A stretch of 64,000 nt of DNA from Veillonella ratti (GTDB lineage: Bacteria; Bacillota; Negativicutes; Veillonellales; Veillonellaceae). The stretch lies in contig NZ_RQUX01000003.1 in NCBI RefSeq assembly GCF_003992115.1, positions 92,157 to 156,156 on the forward strand, read 5' to 3'. The notes beneath the pieces were generated by a model. The model did no database searches. It was not told the origin of the DNA and saw nothing but the letters and a program-made list of their open reading frames with translations. Position 1 is the stretch's first letter, and every line of letters starts with the position of its first letter. This document shows, piece by piece, positions 38,156 through 46,772 of the stretch. Made by a program: the position numbers and the translations under genes.

Positions 38156-38441
38156 AACGGGGCAATATGATTTTGGGGTCTTTTTTTGCTTTGTACAAAA
38201 CACCGTTGTGACCGATAACCTGTACCAATTCGGCCCCCAACATAGCTGCTAATTCTTCAAATGTTTCTGCAGGGTCCACAGGGGCATTATTTAATACTTT
38301 AACTTTAATGAGTTCTCTCGCCGTAATGGCCGCACGAGCACTGTCAATAACAGCATCTTCCAAACCGCCTTTACCAATCATAACTACAGCCGGCATGGTA
38401 CTGGCTAATGCACGCAAAAATCGTTTTTGTTTACCTGTCAT
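38154..38441 (-). CDS. yhbY: CRM-domain RNA-binding protein YhbY
   Basis: 95 residues, entirely one CRM domain (KQKRFLRALASTMPAVVMIGKGGL; C-terminal VQVIGHNGVLYKAKKD). The family associates with pre-50S particles. The gene lies 18 bases after obg, another 50S assembly factor, and before proB. Confidence 0.93.
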   Translation of the reverse strand: MTGKQKRFLRALASTMPAVVMIGKGGLEDAVIDSARAAITARELIKVKVLNNAPVDPAETFEELAAMLGAELVQVIGHNGVLYKAKKDPKIILPR

Positions 38442-38459
38442 AGTCTACCTAGTCCTTCC

Positions 38460-39734
38460 TTATAAATCGTGGAAAGTAAAGCGTTGATCTCCGATTACCA
38501 CTTCGTCGCCGTCCTTACAGCCACGTTCTTTCAATTTTCTATCTAAATCCATATAGGACCAAATTTTTTGGAAACGACGAAGCGCCTGTTCATCTTCTAA
38601 GTTTGTCATGGCTACTAATTTTTCGATACGAGCACCGCTGATAATGAAGGATGCATCGTCACCACGGGTAATGGTAAAGTCTGTATCCGGTTTAGCTTCG
38701 TATAATACGGTATCATCGACTGCTTCCGGTTCCGGTACATAGTTTTCCACATAATACCACGCGCGATTTACCAAATCCGGTAAACCTTCACCGGTTAACG
38801 CATTTACCGGGAATACTTCATAACCTTGTTCTTCAAAATATTTAGTTACACGAGGTAATGTTTCTTCGTCTTGTAACATGTCAATTTTATTTAATGCGAT
38901 TAATTGAGGTTTTTTGCTCAATTTTTCACTATATTTAGCAAGCTCTTTATTAATCGTATGGAAATCCTCAATCGGATCGCGGCCTTCCATGCCCGATACA
39001 TCGAGTACATGGATGAGGATATTACTGCGTTCCACATGACGCAAGAAGGAATGCCCAAGGCCTACCCCTTCACTGGCCCCTTCAATAAGGCCCGGAATAT
39101 CCGCCATAACAAAGCTTTGACCTTCAGCTACGGACACAACACCGAGAACCGGTGTTAACGTCGTAAAATGATAAGCCGCCACTTCCGGTTTTGCGGAAGA
39201 TACTTTACGAATAATACTGGATTTACCTACACTCGGATAGCCCAATAAACCTACATCGGCCAACACTTTAAGTTCCAATTGAAGCCAACGTTCTTCGCCC
39301 GGTTCGCCTTTTTCCGCAAACGTCGGCGCACGATTGGCACTGGTATGGAAGTGCGCATTGCCGCGACCGCCACGGCCGCCTTTGGCCACCACATAGGTCT
39401 GACCGTCTTCAATAAGGTCAGCCATTAATTTACCGCTTTCTTCATCTTTAACAGTCGTACCGAGCGGCACCGGAATAATCATATTATCGGCACCTTTGCC
39501 GTATTTATTACTGCTCTGACCACCTTCACCGGCCGGTCCCTTAAACTGTCTTTTATATCTGAAATCAACGAGAGTGTTGATATTTCTGTCCGCTTTTAAA
39601 ATGATGTCTGCTCCTTTACCGCCATCGCCGCCGTTTGGGCCGCCGTTAGGAACATACTTTTCGCGTCGGAAACTACTCATCCCGTTGCCGCCGTCACCGG
39701 CTTTCACAAAAATTCGTGCACGATCGATAAACAT
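38460..39734 (-). CDS. obg: GTPase Obg/CgtA
   Basis: Essential GTPase in 50S maturation and stress response. Glycine-rich Obg domain (MFIDRARIFVKAGDGGNG start; PNGGPNGGDGGKG), then a G domain with P-loop GYPSVGKSS (~165-173), DIPG, NKID, and the C-terminal OCT domain (~345-424). The ATG at 39734 gives the exact family N-terminus with AAAAGGA upstream; the longer reading adds 14 unrelated residues. Confidence 0.96.
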   Translation of the reverse strand: MFIDRARIFVKAGDGGNGMSSFRREKYVPNGGPNGGDGGKGADIILKADRNINTLVDFRYKRQFKGPAGEGGQSSNKYGKGADNMIIPVPLGTTVKDEESGKLMADLIEDGQTYVVAKGGRGGRGNAHFHTSANRAPTFAEKGEPGEERWLQLELKVLADVGLLGYPSVGKSSIIRKVSSAKPEVAAYHFTTLTPVLGVVSVAEGQSFVMADIPGLIEGASEGVGLGHSFLRHVERSNILIHVLDVSGMEGRDPIEDFHTINKELAKYSEKLSKKPQLIALNKIDMLQDEETLPRVTKYFEEQGYEVFPVNALTGEGLPDLVNRAWYYVENYVPEPEAVDDTVLYEAKPDTDFTITRGDDASFIISGARIEKLVAMTNLEDEQALRRFQKIWSYMDLDRKLKERGCKDGDEVVIGDQRFTFHDL

Positions 39735-39763
39735 AGTTTTCATCCTTTTCTGATAGTAATATG

Positions 39764-39789
39764 GGCGGTAACTCAAAATAGCTACCGCC
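39764..39789 (-). other. Intercistronic hairpin between ctpA and obg
   Basis: GGCGGTA/TACCGCC stem (39764-39770 with 39783-39789) extended by three inner pairs, six bases after the ctpA stop. No U run follows on the minus strand. It may stabilise the upstream mRNA or lower obg readthrough. Confidence 0.45.
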
Positions 39790-39795
39790 TCACTA

Positions 39796-40962
39796 TTATT
39801 TTGTCTTTAAAATTTCCAATGCTTTCTGAAGTTGTGTATCATCACTTTCAGATTGCGCATTGTCCGGTAATTCAACTTCTACATCTGGCTTAATGCCTGT
39901 GCCGTCGATTACCCGATCATTTGGCGTATGATATTTGGCAATCGTAATCTTAATGCCTTCATCACCGGGAACACCCAAAATAGTTTGAACCGTTCCCTTA
40001 CCATAACTGTTAGTACCCACAATGGTACCTACTTTTTCATCCTGCACCGCACCGGCAATAATTTCCGAGGCGCTCGCAGAACCTTGATTAATAAGCACAA
40101 CCATAGGAATGGTAGGCTCCAAACCTTCTGAGTCATAAGACTCTATACGACCGGATCGATCCTGAATCGTAACAATCGGACCGGCCGGCAAAATATAATT
40201 AGCTACTTCCTGGGCAGTCGTCAATAAACCACCCGGATTGTCGCGCAAATCGAGGACAAGTTTTGTCATGCCCTTTTCTTTTAATTCATTATAGGTTTTG
40301 GCAAAATCAGGACCGGTTGGTTCCGCAAACTGACTGATGCGGATATAGCCAATATGGTCATCCAACATTTTGCCCTTAACCGTTGGCAATGTAATTTGTT
40401 TGCGCGTAATGGTAATATCTTTAACTTCATTACCGCGCATTATGGTAATCGTAACATTAGTACCTTCTTCACCACGAATCATCTTGGATGCCTGTTCCAT
40501 GGTTAAAGTAGATGTATTAACCCCGTCAATCTCTACAATGATATCGCCGGATTTAACGCCGGCTTCCGCAGCAGGCTGGCCTTCAATAGCACTAGCCACT
40601 TTCATAAGGCCGTCCTTATCCTGGCCGAGTACAATACCGACACCGATGTAACTGGCCGATGTTTGCATATAAATATCATTATATTCTTTTTCATTAAGAT
40701 ATTGACTATGCGGTTCCCCCAGCGAATTAATCATACCGGCCAAAGAGCCTTCAAATAAAGATTGTTTCGAAACCGGGTCCATATAGAAATGACTGGCCAC
40801 AAAATATGTGAAAAAGAACTTCACAGCGCCGATTGGGGAGCCGGAAATATACCAAAACACGAGCCACATAAATACAATGCCTGCAAGCGTAAACTTAACG
40901 GCGAATCGGACGCCGGACTTCAAGGAGTCCGACCACCGACGCTCTGTATTTTCATTATTCAT
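39796..40962 (-). CDS. ctpA: C-terminal processing protease CtpA (S41 family)
   Basis: 388 residues: an N-terminal membrane anchor (~24-44), a PDZ domain (~95-180) and an S41 catalytic domain with the nucleophile in NQGSASASEIIAGA (~289-302) and the catalytic lysine in SYGKGTVQ (~320-327). It cleaves C-termini of periplasmic proteins. The start lies 1 base after the stop of the M23 protein gene; CtpA proteases often act on murein hydrolase systems, so the neighbouring EnvC-like protein is a plausible partner (inference). Confidence 0.95.
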   Translation of the reverse strand: MNNENTERRWSDSLKSGVRFAVKFTLAGIVFMWLVFWYISGSPIGAVKFFFTYFVASHFYMDPVSKQSLFEGSLAGMINSLGEPHSQYLNEKEYNDIYMQTSASYIGVGIVLGQDKDGLMKVASAIEGQPAAEAGVKSGDIIVEIDGVNTSTLTMEQASKMIRGEEGTNVTITIMRGNEVKDITITRKQITLPTVKGKMLDDHIGYIRISQFAEPTGPDFAKTYNELKEKGMTKLVLDLRDNPGGLLTTAQEVANYILPAGPIVTIQDRSGRIESYDSEGLEPTIPMVVLINQGSASASEIIAGAVQDEKVGTIVGTNSYGKGTVQTILGVPGDEGIKITIAKYHTPNDRVIDGTGIKPDVEVELPDNAQSESDDTQLQKALEILKTK

Positions 40963-40963
40963 C

Positions 40964-42166
40964 TTATAAATACCCTTGTGGATCTACAGGATCACCATTT
41001 ACACGCACTTCAAAGTGAACGTGCGGACCTGTGGAGTTACCCGTACTGCCGGCATAGGCAATAACGGTGCCCTTACTTACAGATTGACCTTCCGATACGG
41101 CCAAATCAGAGTTATGACCGTATAAAGTGGAAATACCGTTGCCATGATCGATAACAACGGCATAACCGTAGCCGTCCATCCAACCGGAGAATACAACAGT
41201 ACCACCATCGGCAGCATGTACCGGGGTGCCTTCATCAACGCCGATATCGATACCGGAGTGAAGAATTTGTCGTCCAAAAATAGGATGGTTACGCCAGCCG
41301 AAGTCGGACGTAATAACACCGGATACCGGCCAGGCAAGTTGACCTGTCCCTTGTACATAGGTGTAATCACTACTGCCACCGCCGCCACCGGACTGAGCCG
41401 CTGCTGCTGCGGCAGCCGCTGCGGCAGCACGTTCAGCTGCACGCTGTTGCAACATAGCACGAATGGCATCAGAGGAAGCCTGTAAATCAGCCTGCATCTG
41501 TTCAGCCACAGCCTTATCATTTTGAGCCTGTGCCAAAATAGCGGATTGTTCATCTTTTTTCTTCTGAATAACCGCTTGCGTTTCACGTGCTTTGTTTTCC
41601 AATTCTACAACTTTAGCACGATCTGCTTCCAATTCGGCTTTCCGTTGCGCAATTTCTTCACGTTCCGTCTTAATGCTGCTGATTAATTTAATGTCAGCAT
41701 CAATAATACGTCGCAACATTTCAACGCGATTAGCAAAATCACTGAAGTCTTTGGCCCCAATGATAACTTCCAAATAGCTGAGACGACCATTGATATAAAT
41801 ATCACGGACACGCTTATTGAAGACGCCTTCCCGTGTTGCCAACCGAGCTTGCGCTTCGGCTAACAATTTTTCATTCTTAACAATTTCATTTTCTACAGCC
41901 ATACGCTGCTGTTCATAGCTTTTTAAATTAGCCGTAGCCTGATCCAATTCCACCTGAATCTGATGCAATTGTTCAGACACATTCGTAATCGTAACTTCCG
42001 CATTGGCTTTTCGATTACCCGCTTCTTGCATTTGTTGTTCTATGCCGCTGAGCTGATTCGTTAAATCCTCATCTTCGGCATAAATAGTACTAAGCGGTAC
42101 GGAAGCTAACATGGTGGTACTCAAAAGAACGGCCGCGATGCGCATGGATAATTTGTTATTTGCCAT
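40964..42166 (-). CDS. envC: EnvC-like murein hydrolase activator (coiled coil + M23/LytM)
   Basis: 400 residues: a signal peptide (~1-29, cut after STIYA), a long coiled coil (~32-250), an Ala-run then Gly-rich linker (~255-275), and a LytM/M23 domain. The zinc residues look intact in HSGIDIG and GPHVHFEV, with HGNGISTLYGH, so the domain could be an active endopeptidase as well as an activator. The ATG at 42166 follows AGAAGGG. Position directly after ftsEX supports the FtsEX-EnvC division module. Low-complexity Ala codons mark the linker. Confidence 0.9.
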   Translation of the reverse strand: MANNKLSMRIAAVLLSTTMLASVPLSTIYAEDEDLTNQLSGIEQQMQEAGNRKANAEVTITNVSEQLHQIQVELDQATANLKSYEQQRMAVENEIVKNEKLLAEAQARLATREGVFNKRVRDIYINGRLSYLEVIIGAKDFSDFANRVEMLRRIIDADIKLISSIKTEREEIAQRKAELEADRAKVVELENKARETQAVIQKKKDEQSAILAQAQNDKAVAEQMQADLQASSDAIRAMLQQRAAERAAAAAAAAAAAQSGGGGGSSDYTYVQGTGQLAWPVSGVITSDFGWRNHPIFGRQILHSGIDIGVDEGTPVHAADGGTVVFSGWMDGYGYAVVIDHGNGISTLYGHNSDLAVSEGQSVSKGTVIAYAGSTGNSTGPHVHFEVRVNGDPVDPQGYL

Positions 42167-42180
42167 ACCCAACCCTTCTC

Positions 42181-43068
42181 TTATACCTTCATATACTGTT
42201 TCAACGAAATAGTGGAACCGATAGCCCCTACCAAGACACCTACGCCCAATAAAATAGCGCTCAAGTCATAGAAGAATGGGAACATCGGTACTAACGGCAA
42301 GAATGCCAAGGAATTTTCTACTTCAAGGGTGATGAAGTGATAGAATTCCCAAACACAAGCCGTCGCAATAGCGCCGCCGATAAAACCGAGCAACATACCT
42401 TCAATGAGGAACGGCCAACGGATAAACCAGTTGGTGGCCCCTACATATTTCATGATACCGATTTCTTTACGACGGGCAAAAACGGTAAGGCGAATCGTAT
42501 TGGAAATGATGAACAAGGTAGCCCCTGCCAAGAAGGCAATAAGAGCAATACCGCCGATGCGGATAACCTGAGTCATTTTAAAAATCTGTTCGATTACATC
42601 TTGTCCGTAATGAGCACTTTCCACTTCAGGGAACGTAGCTACTAATTTAGCCGTACTTTTTACTTCTTCCGGGTCCTCAAAAGTAATCACATAGGCCGAT
42701 GGCAATGGGTTATTGCCGTCCAAAGCGGCTACTAAACCCTGCTGATCGCCAAGGCGATCTTTAAAACGCTTCATCGCTTCGTCTTTATTGACGAATTCCA
42801 GATTTTTTACTTTTGGTAAGGCTTTTAGTTTTTTACCGACTTCCATAACTTGGTTGGTAGTCAAGCCGTCTTTCATATAAATACTGATTTCTACCTGACT
42901 TTCCAAGTTGGAAGCCAAATTATTGAGATTTACAACCCCGGTAGTAAAAACCCCCAGAATAAATAAAGATAATGCTACTGTGGAAATGGAAGCCAAAGTC
43001 ATGAGACCGTTGCGACTCATAGACTTGAGAGCCTCTTTCACAAAGTATCTAAACGTTCTAAGCTTCAT
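42181..43068 (-). CDS. ftsX: Cell-division ABC permease FtsX
   Basis: 295 residues: a cytosolic start, one membrane segment (~20-42), an extracytoplasmic domain (~45-160), then three membrane segments of the FtsX type with the conserved [14 protein letters not shown] loop. The start ATG at 43068 overlaps ftsE by 11 bases and matches the family N-terminus ([14 protein letters not shown]); a longer reading into ftsE is rejected. With FtsE it relays division signals to the periplasmic hydrolase activator encoded next. Confidence 0.95.
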   Translation of the reverse strand: MKLRTFRYFVKEALKSMSRNGLMTLASISTVALSLFILGVFTTGVVNLNNLASNLESQVEISIYMKDGLTTNQVMEVGKKLKALPKVKNLEFVNKDEAMKRFKDRLGDQQGLVAALDGNNPLPSAYVITFEDPEEVKSTAKLVATFPEVESAHYGQDVIEQIFKMTQVIRIGGIALIAFLAGATLFIISNTIRLTVFARRKEIGIMKYVGATNWFIRWPFLIEGMLLGFIGGAIATACVWEFYHFITLEVENSLAFLPLVPMFPFFYDLSAILLGVGVLVGAIGSTISLKQYMKV

Positions 43069-43744
43069 TGAATTCAGCACCTCGCATTCTATCACTGATT
43101 ACGCGGCCATCTTCCAATGCAATAACCCGCTTATTTAAATATTTAACCATTTCCATATCATGCGTTACCATAACGATGGTTGTCCCTGAATTGTTGATTG
43201 TTTTAAACAATTCCACAATTCCCTTACTGGTATTAGGATCCAAGTTACCCGTCGGTTCATCGGCGATGAGCACTAACGGTTTATTAACGATGGCACGGGC
43301 AATGGCTACACGCTGCTGTTCACCGCCGCTCAAATCCTGCGGTAAATCATCAGCTTTATGACCGAGGCCGACCATATCCAATACGGCGGCAACTCGTTCC
43401 TTAATAACTTTTGGTTTTTCTTCAATTACTTCAAGTGCAAAGGCAATGTTTTCCGCTACCGTTTTGTTTGGCAAAAGACGGAAGTCTTGGAACACAATGC
43501 CCAAACGACGTCGTAAATACGGAATTTTCCGTTTTTTCAAATGAGAGACTTCCATGTCATTTACGATAACGGTTCCCGAATCAGGTACTACTTCATGTGA
43601 TAATAGTTTGATAAACGTGGATTTCCCAGCCCCACTAGGACCACAGATAAGTACGAACTCACCCTTCTCAATATGTATAGTTACGTCATCCAAAGCCAGC
43701 GAGCCATTGTCGTACACTTTGTTGACATGGTTAAATTGAATCAT
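43058..43744 (-). CDS. ftsE: Cell-division ATP-binding protein FtsE
   Basis: 228 residues. Walker [10 protein letters not shown] (~37-45), signature [14 protein letters not shown] (~138-151), Walker [12 protein letters not shown] (~158-168). The ABC family start [14 protein letters not shown] is typical of FtsE. First gene of the ftsE-ftsX-envC-ctpA block, 16 bases after the transketolase C-terminal subunit gene. Confidence 0.96.
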   Translation of the reverse strand: MIQFNHVNKVYDNGSLALDDVTIHIEKGEFVLICGPSGAGKSTFIKLLSHEVVPDSGTVIVNDMEVSHLKKRKIPYLRRRLGIVFQDFRLLPNKTVAENIAFALEVIEEKPKVIKERVAAVLDMVGLGHKADDLPQDLSGGEQQRVAIARAIVNKPLVLIADEPTGNLDPNTSKGIVELFKTINNSGTTIVMVTHDMEMVKYLNKRVIALEDGRVISDRMRGAEFNEA

Positions 43745-43760
43745 TGATTAACTTCCTTTA

Positions 43761-44693
43761 CTATTTTCGTTCAATCGCTGTTTTAGCAGCATTCACGATA
43801 TCTTCTGCAGTAAGACCATATTTGGCCATCAACTCTTTAGGTGTACCGGATTCACCGAATGTATCCTTCGTGCCGATGCGAATAACCGGTACCGGCGCAA
43901 ATTCCGTTACCACTTCAGCTACCGCAGCACCTAAACCGCCATAAATATTATGTTCTTCAGCTGTTACAATGGCACCGGTTTCTTTAGCCGCTTTCACAAT
44001 AGCGTCAGCATCAATCGGTTTAATGGATGCCATATTAAGTACACGAGCTTTTACATTTTGTTCAGCCAATAATTTAGCGGCCTGAACGGCAGGACCTACC
44101 AAAGCACCGCAGGCAATAATCGTTACATCACTGCCGACTGCGAGTTCAACAGCTTTCCCCGGTGTAAATTCATAGCCTTCCGGAGTTACATCGTCTACAC
44201 CGGCACGGCCTAAACGAACATATACAGGACCTTCATAATCGGCAGCCCATTTAATAACCGCTGTTGTTTCCGCTTCATCGGCAGGAACAACTACTTTAAG
44301 GTTAGGAATAGCACGCATGCAGGCAATATCTTCAAGACTCTGATGAGTGGCCCCGTCTTCACCTACCGTAATACCCGCATGAGTAGCACAGATTTTTACG
44401 TTTAATTTAGGATAACATACGGCATTGCGCACCTGTTCAAAAGCACGACCCGTAGCAAACATAGAGAACGAAGACACGAACGGAATTTTACCGGCTGCTG
44501 CCAAACCGGCACCGACACTAATTAAATTCTGTTCCGCAATCCCTACGTTAAAGAAACGATCCGGATAAGCTTTTTTGAAATTATCCGTTTTAGTGGATTT
44601 AGATAAATCCGCATCTAATACAACTATATTTTCGTTAGCGGCGCCAACAGCCACTAAGGCATTACCATATGCTTCACGTGTTGCTTTACCCAT
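43761..44693 (-). CDS. tktB: Transketolase, C-terminal subunit (split enzyme)
   Basis: 310 residues: pyrimidine-binding domain (GIAEQNLISVGAGLAAAGKIP, ~52-72, in two pieces) plus the C-terminal domain (~190-310). With the N-terminal subunit encoded 1 base upstream it makes a whole transketolase of the two-gene type found in many Firmicutes and archaea. It acts in the non-oxidative pentose phosphate pathway. Confidence 0.93.
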   Translation of the reverse strand: MGKATREAYGNALVAVGAANENIVVLDADLSKSTKTDNFKKAYPDRFFNVGIAEQNLISVGAGLAAAGKIPFVSSFSMFATGRAFEQVRNAVCYPKLNVKICATHAGITVGEDGATHQSLEDIACMRAIPNLKVVVPADEAETTAVIKWAADYEGPVYVRLGRAGVDDVTPEGYEFTPGKAVELAVGSDVTIIACGALVGPAVQAAKLLAEQNVKARVLNMASIKPIDADAIVKAAKETGAIVTAEEHNIYGGLGAAVAEVVTEFAPVPVIRIGTKDTFGESGTPKELMAKYGLTAEDIVNAAKTAIERK

Positions 44694-44694
44694 C

Positions 44695-45528
44695 TTACAC
44701 CTCCAACAATTCTGCTACGAATTTTTCATATTCTTCAGCGGACGGCGCCTTACCATGCCAGCCTGCCTGACCTTCCATTTCTTTAACGCCCTTACCTTTA
44801 ACAGTGTTCATCACGATTGCTGTCGGTTTGTCGGTACAAGCTTTAGCGGCTTCAATAGCATTGTGTAATTCATCAAGGTCATGACCGTTGACTTCGATTA
44901 CATTCCAATTGAAAGCTTCAAACTTAGGCGCGATTGGTAACGGCGACATTACTTCGCGAATATCACCGTCGATTTGGAGACCGTTGAAATCGATGAAAGC
45001 AGTCAAATTATTGAGTTTATAGAAACCGGCAAACATAGCGGCTTCCCAAACTTGACCTTCTTCCAATTCACCGTCACCGAGTACGGCAAAAACGCGATAG
45101 TCTTTTTTGTCGATGCGTCCGGCCAATGCCATACCACATGCGGCACTAATGCCTTGGCCCAAGGAACCGGTAGACATATCAACGCCCGGTGTATGTTTCA
45201 TATCGGGATGGCCTTGTAACATGCAATCAATTTTACGTAAATTTTCCAATTCACCTTTATCAAAAAAGCCTTTTTCTGCTAACGTGGCATATAAAGCCGG
45301 CGCTGCATGGCCTTTAGATAATACAAAACGGTCACGATTGCCGTCTTTCGGATTCTTCGGATCAACGTTCATTTCTACGTAATACAGTAACGCCATGAGA
45401 TCCGCAATGGATAAAGAACCACCGGGATGTCCCGATTTAGCGGCGGTTACGGCTTTGAGAATGCTTACGCGAATTGCAGTCGCCTTTTCTTGAACTAACG
45501 ACTTCTGCTCAGCTGTTAATGTTGTCAT
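44695..45528 (-). CDS. tktA: Transketolase, N-terminal subunit (split enzyme)
   Basis: 277 residues: the thiamine-diphosphate pyrophosphate-binding domain, with the motif GDGELEEGQVWEAAMFAG (~148-165; GDG..N-type) and HxG histidines in SGHPGGSLS (~32-40) and SKGHAAPALY (~70-79). Its stop is 1 base before the start of the C-terminal subunit, so both are made together. 149 bases of non-coding AT-rich DNA with a (TA)n run separate it from csaB downstream... i.e. csaB lies on the far side at higher coordinates. Confidence 0.92.
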   Translation of the reverse strand: MTTLTAEQKSLVQEKATAIRVSILKAVTAAKSGHPGGSLSIADLMALLYYVEMNVDPKNPKDGNRDRFVLSKGHAAPALYATLAEKGFFDKGELENLRKIDCMLQGHPDMKHTPGVDMSTGSLGQGISAACGMALAGRIDKKDYRVFAVLGDGELEEGQVWEAAMFAGFYKLNNLTAFIDFNGLQIDGDIREVMSPLPIAPKFEAFNWNVIEVNGHDLDELHNAIEAAKACTDKPTAIVMNTVKGKGVKEMEGQAGWHGKAPSAEEYEKFVAELLEV

Positions 45529-45677
45529 AAAGACCCTCCATTCCTTTTAGGAAAATAAGTAACGCAGATTTCTGAATTCTAACGAAATATTCGATATAAA
45601 ACAATATTATTGTAAACCTTTAGCCATATAATTGCCAGTGCTGCCTATAAGCCAAGCAACCGGCATATATATATATA

Positions 45678-46772
45678 CTATTTAGGTGTATCCAAGAGCG
45701 ACAAAGCAATATGTGCATTTTTAAGTGATTCTTCGCGAAGCTTAATAATGCGTTGTACCACCTGTTGCTGTAATGCGGAGTTTTCAAGAAAACCGGCCGT
45801 CGCAGCGTATATGGTATCACTTTCGATTTCATCCAAAGTCCCTACCGGCTCCTGACCAATCATCTGTAAGAAATTGGTAATTTTAGGATCGTACGAAATG
45901 CCTACTACGGGTTTTTCCATTAAAGACGCAAAAACCAAAGCATGTAAGCGAACCCCGATTAAAACGTCCATACAACCTTCCAAAGCTAAAAGCTCGGTCG
46001 TATTATACATGCGCTCCAACACTACCGGTTCACTCTTCATAAGGCTTTTAATGGCCATAGCTTCTTGCGTATCCGCCGGATGCTGCATGGGAATGAATAC
46101 CACTTGGGCGCCCAATTCCTCATGCAATCGGTCGAGTGCTTTGGCCAATTCGCCGCGATAGGCAATCGATTGCTTCCAATTGCGCACCGATACACCTACG
46201 CGATAACGTACGCCGGACAACTGATACGGTTTTAATAAGCGTCGTCCGATAGTTTTATCTACGGGATGCATGGCCAACACTGCATCGGCGGTCACCTGAA
46301 TAGGCACCTTAGTTACCCCCATATCGAGCAATTCCGCTTTGGAACGCTCATCACGGACGGTAATCATAGTGACTTTATTCAATACCTGACCGACAATCTG
46401 ACGTGCTCGTTTACGGCGAAGCGGGCCGATGCCCTGTGCATAGAGCATAACCCTTTTACCAAAACTCGTGGCCAAAGTAATAATGCTTAAATAGTAGTAT
46501 AAGCTGCGTTTACTCGTTACATCCTGCAATAAACTGCCACCACCGCTAATCAATAAATCACAGCGACCGATGGCATTTAAAATACCAAACATGTCAAAAC
46601 GGCCAATAGCCTTGACGCCGTGATTGGCTGCGGTGTGACCTGGATTGCCGGAAATAACGGTAATGTCCGCATCCGGTACTACTTCTAAAATAGCTTCCAA
46701 AATAGCAGCCAACATGGCTTCATCACCTGCATTACCGAACCCGTAATAACCGGAGATAACAAGTCTAGTCAT
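45678..46772 (-). CDS. csaB: Polysaccharide pyruvyl transferase CsaB
   Basis: 364 residues. Adds ketal pyruvate to a cell-wall polysaccharide, in other bacteria to make the ligand for SLH-domain proteins. Signatures: ISGYYGFGNAGDEAMLAAIL (~6-25, N-terminal family motif), LISGGGSLLQDVTSKRS (~73-89) and IGVRLHALVFASLMEKPVVGI (in two pieces, ~278-298). It overlaps the DUF5693 gene by 8 bases; that pairing recurs in Firmicutes. Negativicutes outer membranes are tethered by SLH proteins, which gives a plausible role (inference). Confidence 0.92.
   Translation of the reverse strand: MTRLVISGYYGFGNAGDEAMLAAILEAILEVVPDADITVISGNPGHTAANHGVKAIGRFDMFGILNAIGRCDLLISGGGSLLQDVTSKRSLYYYLSIITLATSFGKRVMLYAQGIGPLRRKRARQIVGQVLNKVTMITVRDERSKAELLDMGVTKVPIQVTADAVLAMHPVDKTIGRRLLKPYQLSGVRYRVGVSVRNWKQSIAYRGELAKALDRLHEELGAQVVFIPMQHPADTQEAMAIKSLMKSEPVVLERMYNTTELLALEGCMDVLIGVRLHALVFASLMEKPVVGISYDPKITNFLQMIGQEPVGTLDEIESDTIYAATAGFLENSALQQQVVQRIIKLREESLKNAHIALSLLDTPK

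Noticed and set aside
41077..41586. 169-codon open frame inside the EnvC-like gene, another frame
   Set aside because: A shadow of the coiled-coil/Ala-rich coding sequence; no ribosome binding site and no family features, while the EnvC frame has clear motifs.
45609..45672. 19-codon ORF with a TATA repeat between tkt and csaB
   Set aside because: Too short, no ribosome binding site; the TATATATA run is common in AT-rich spacers.
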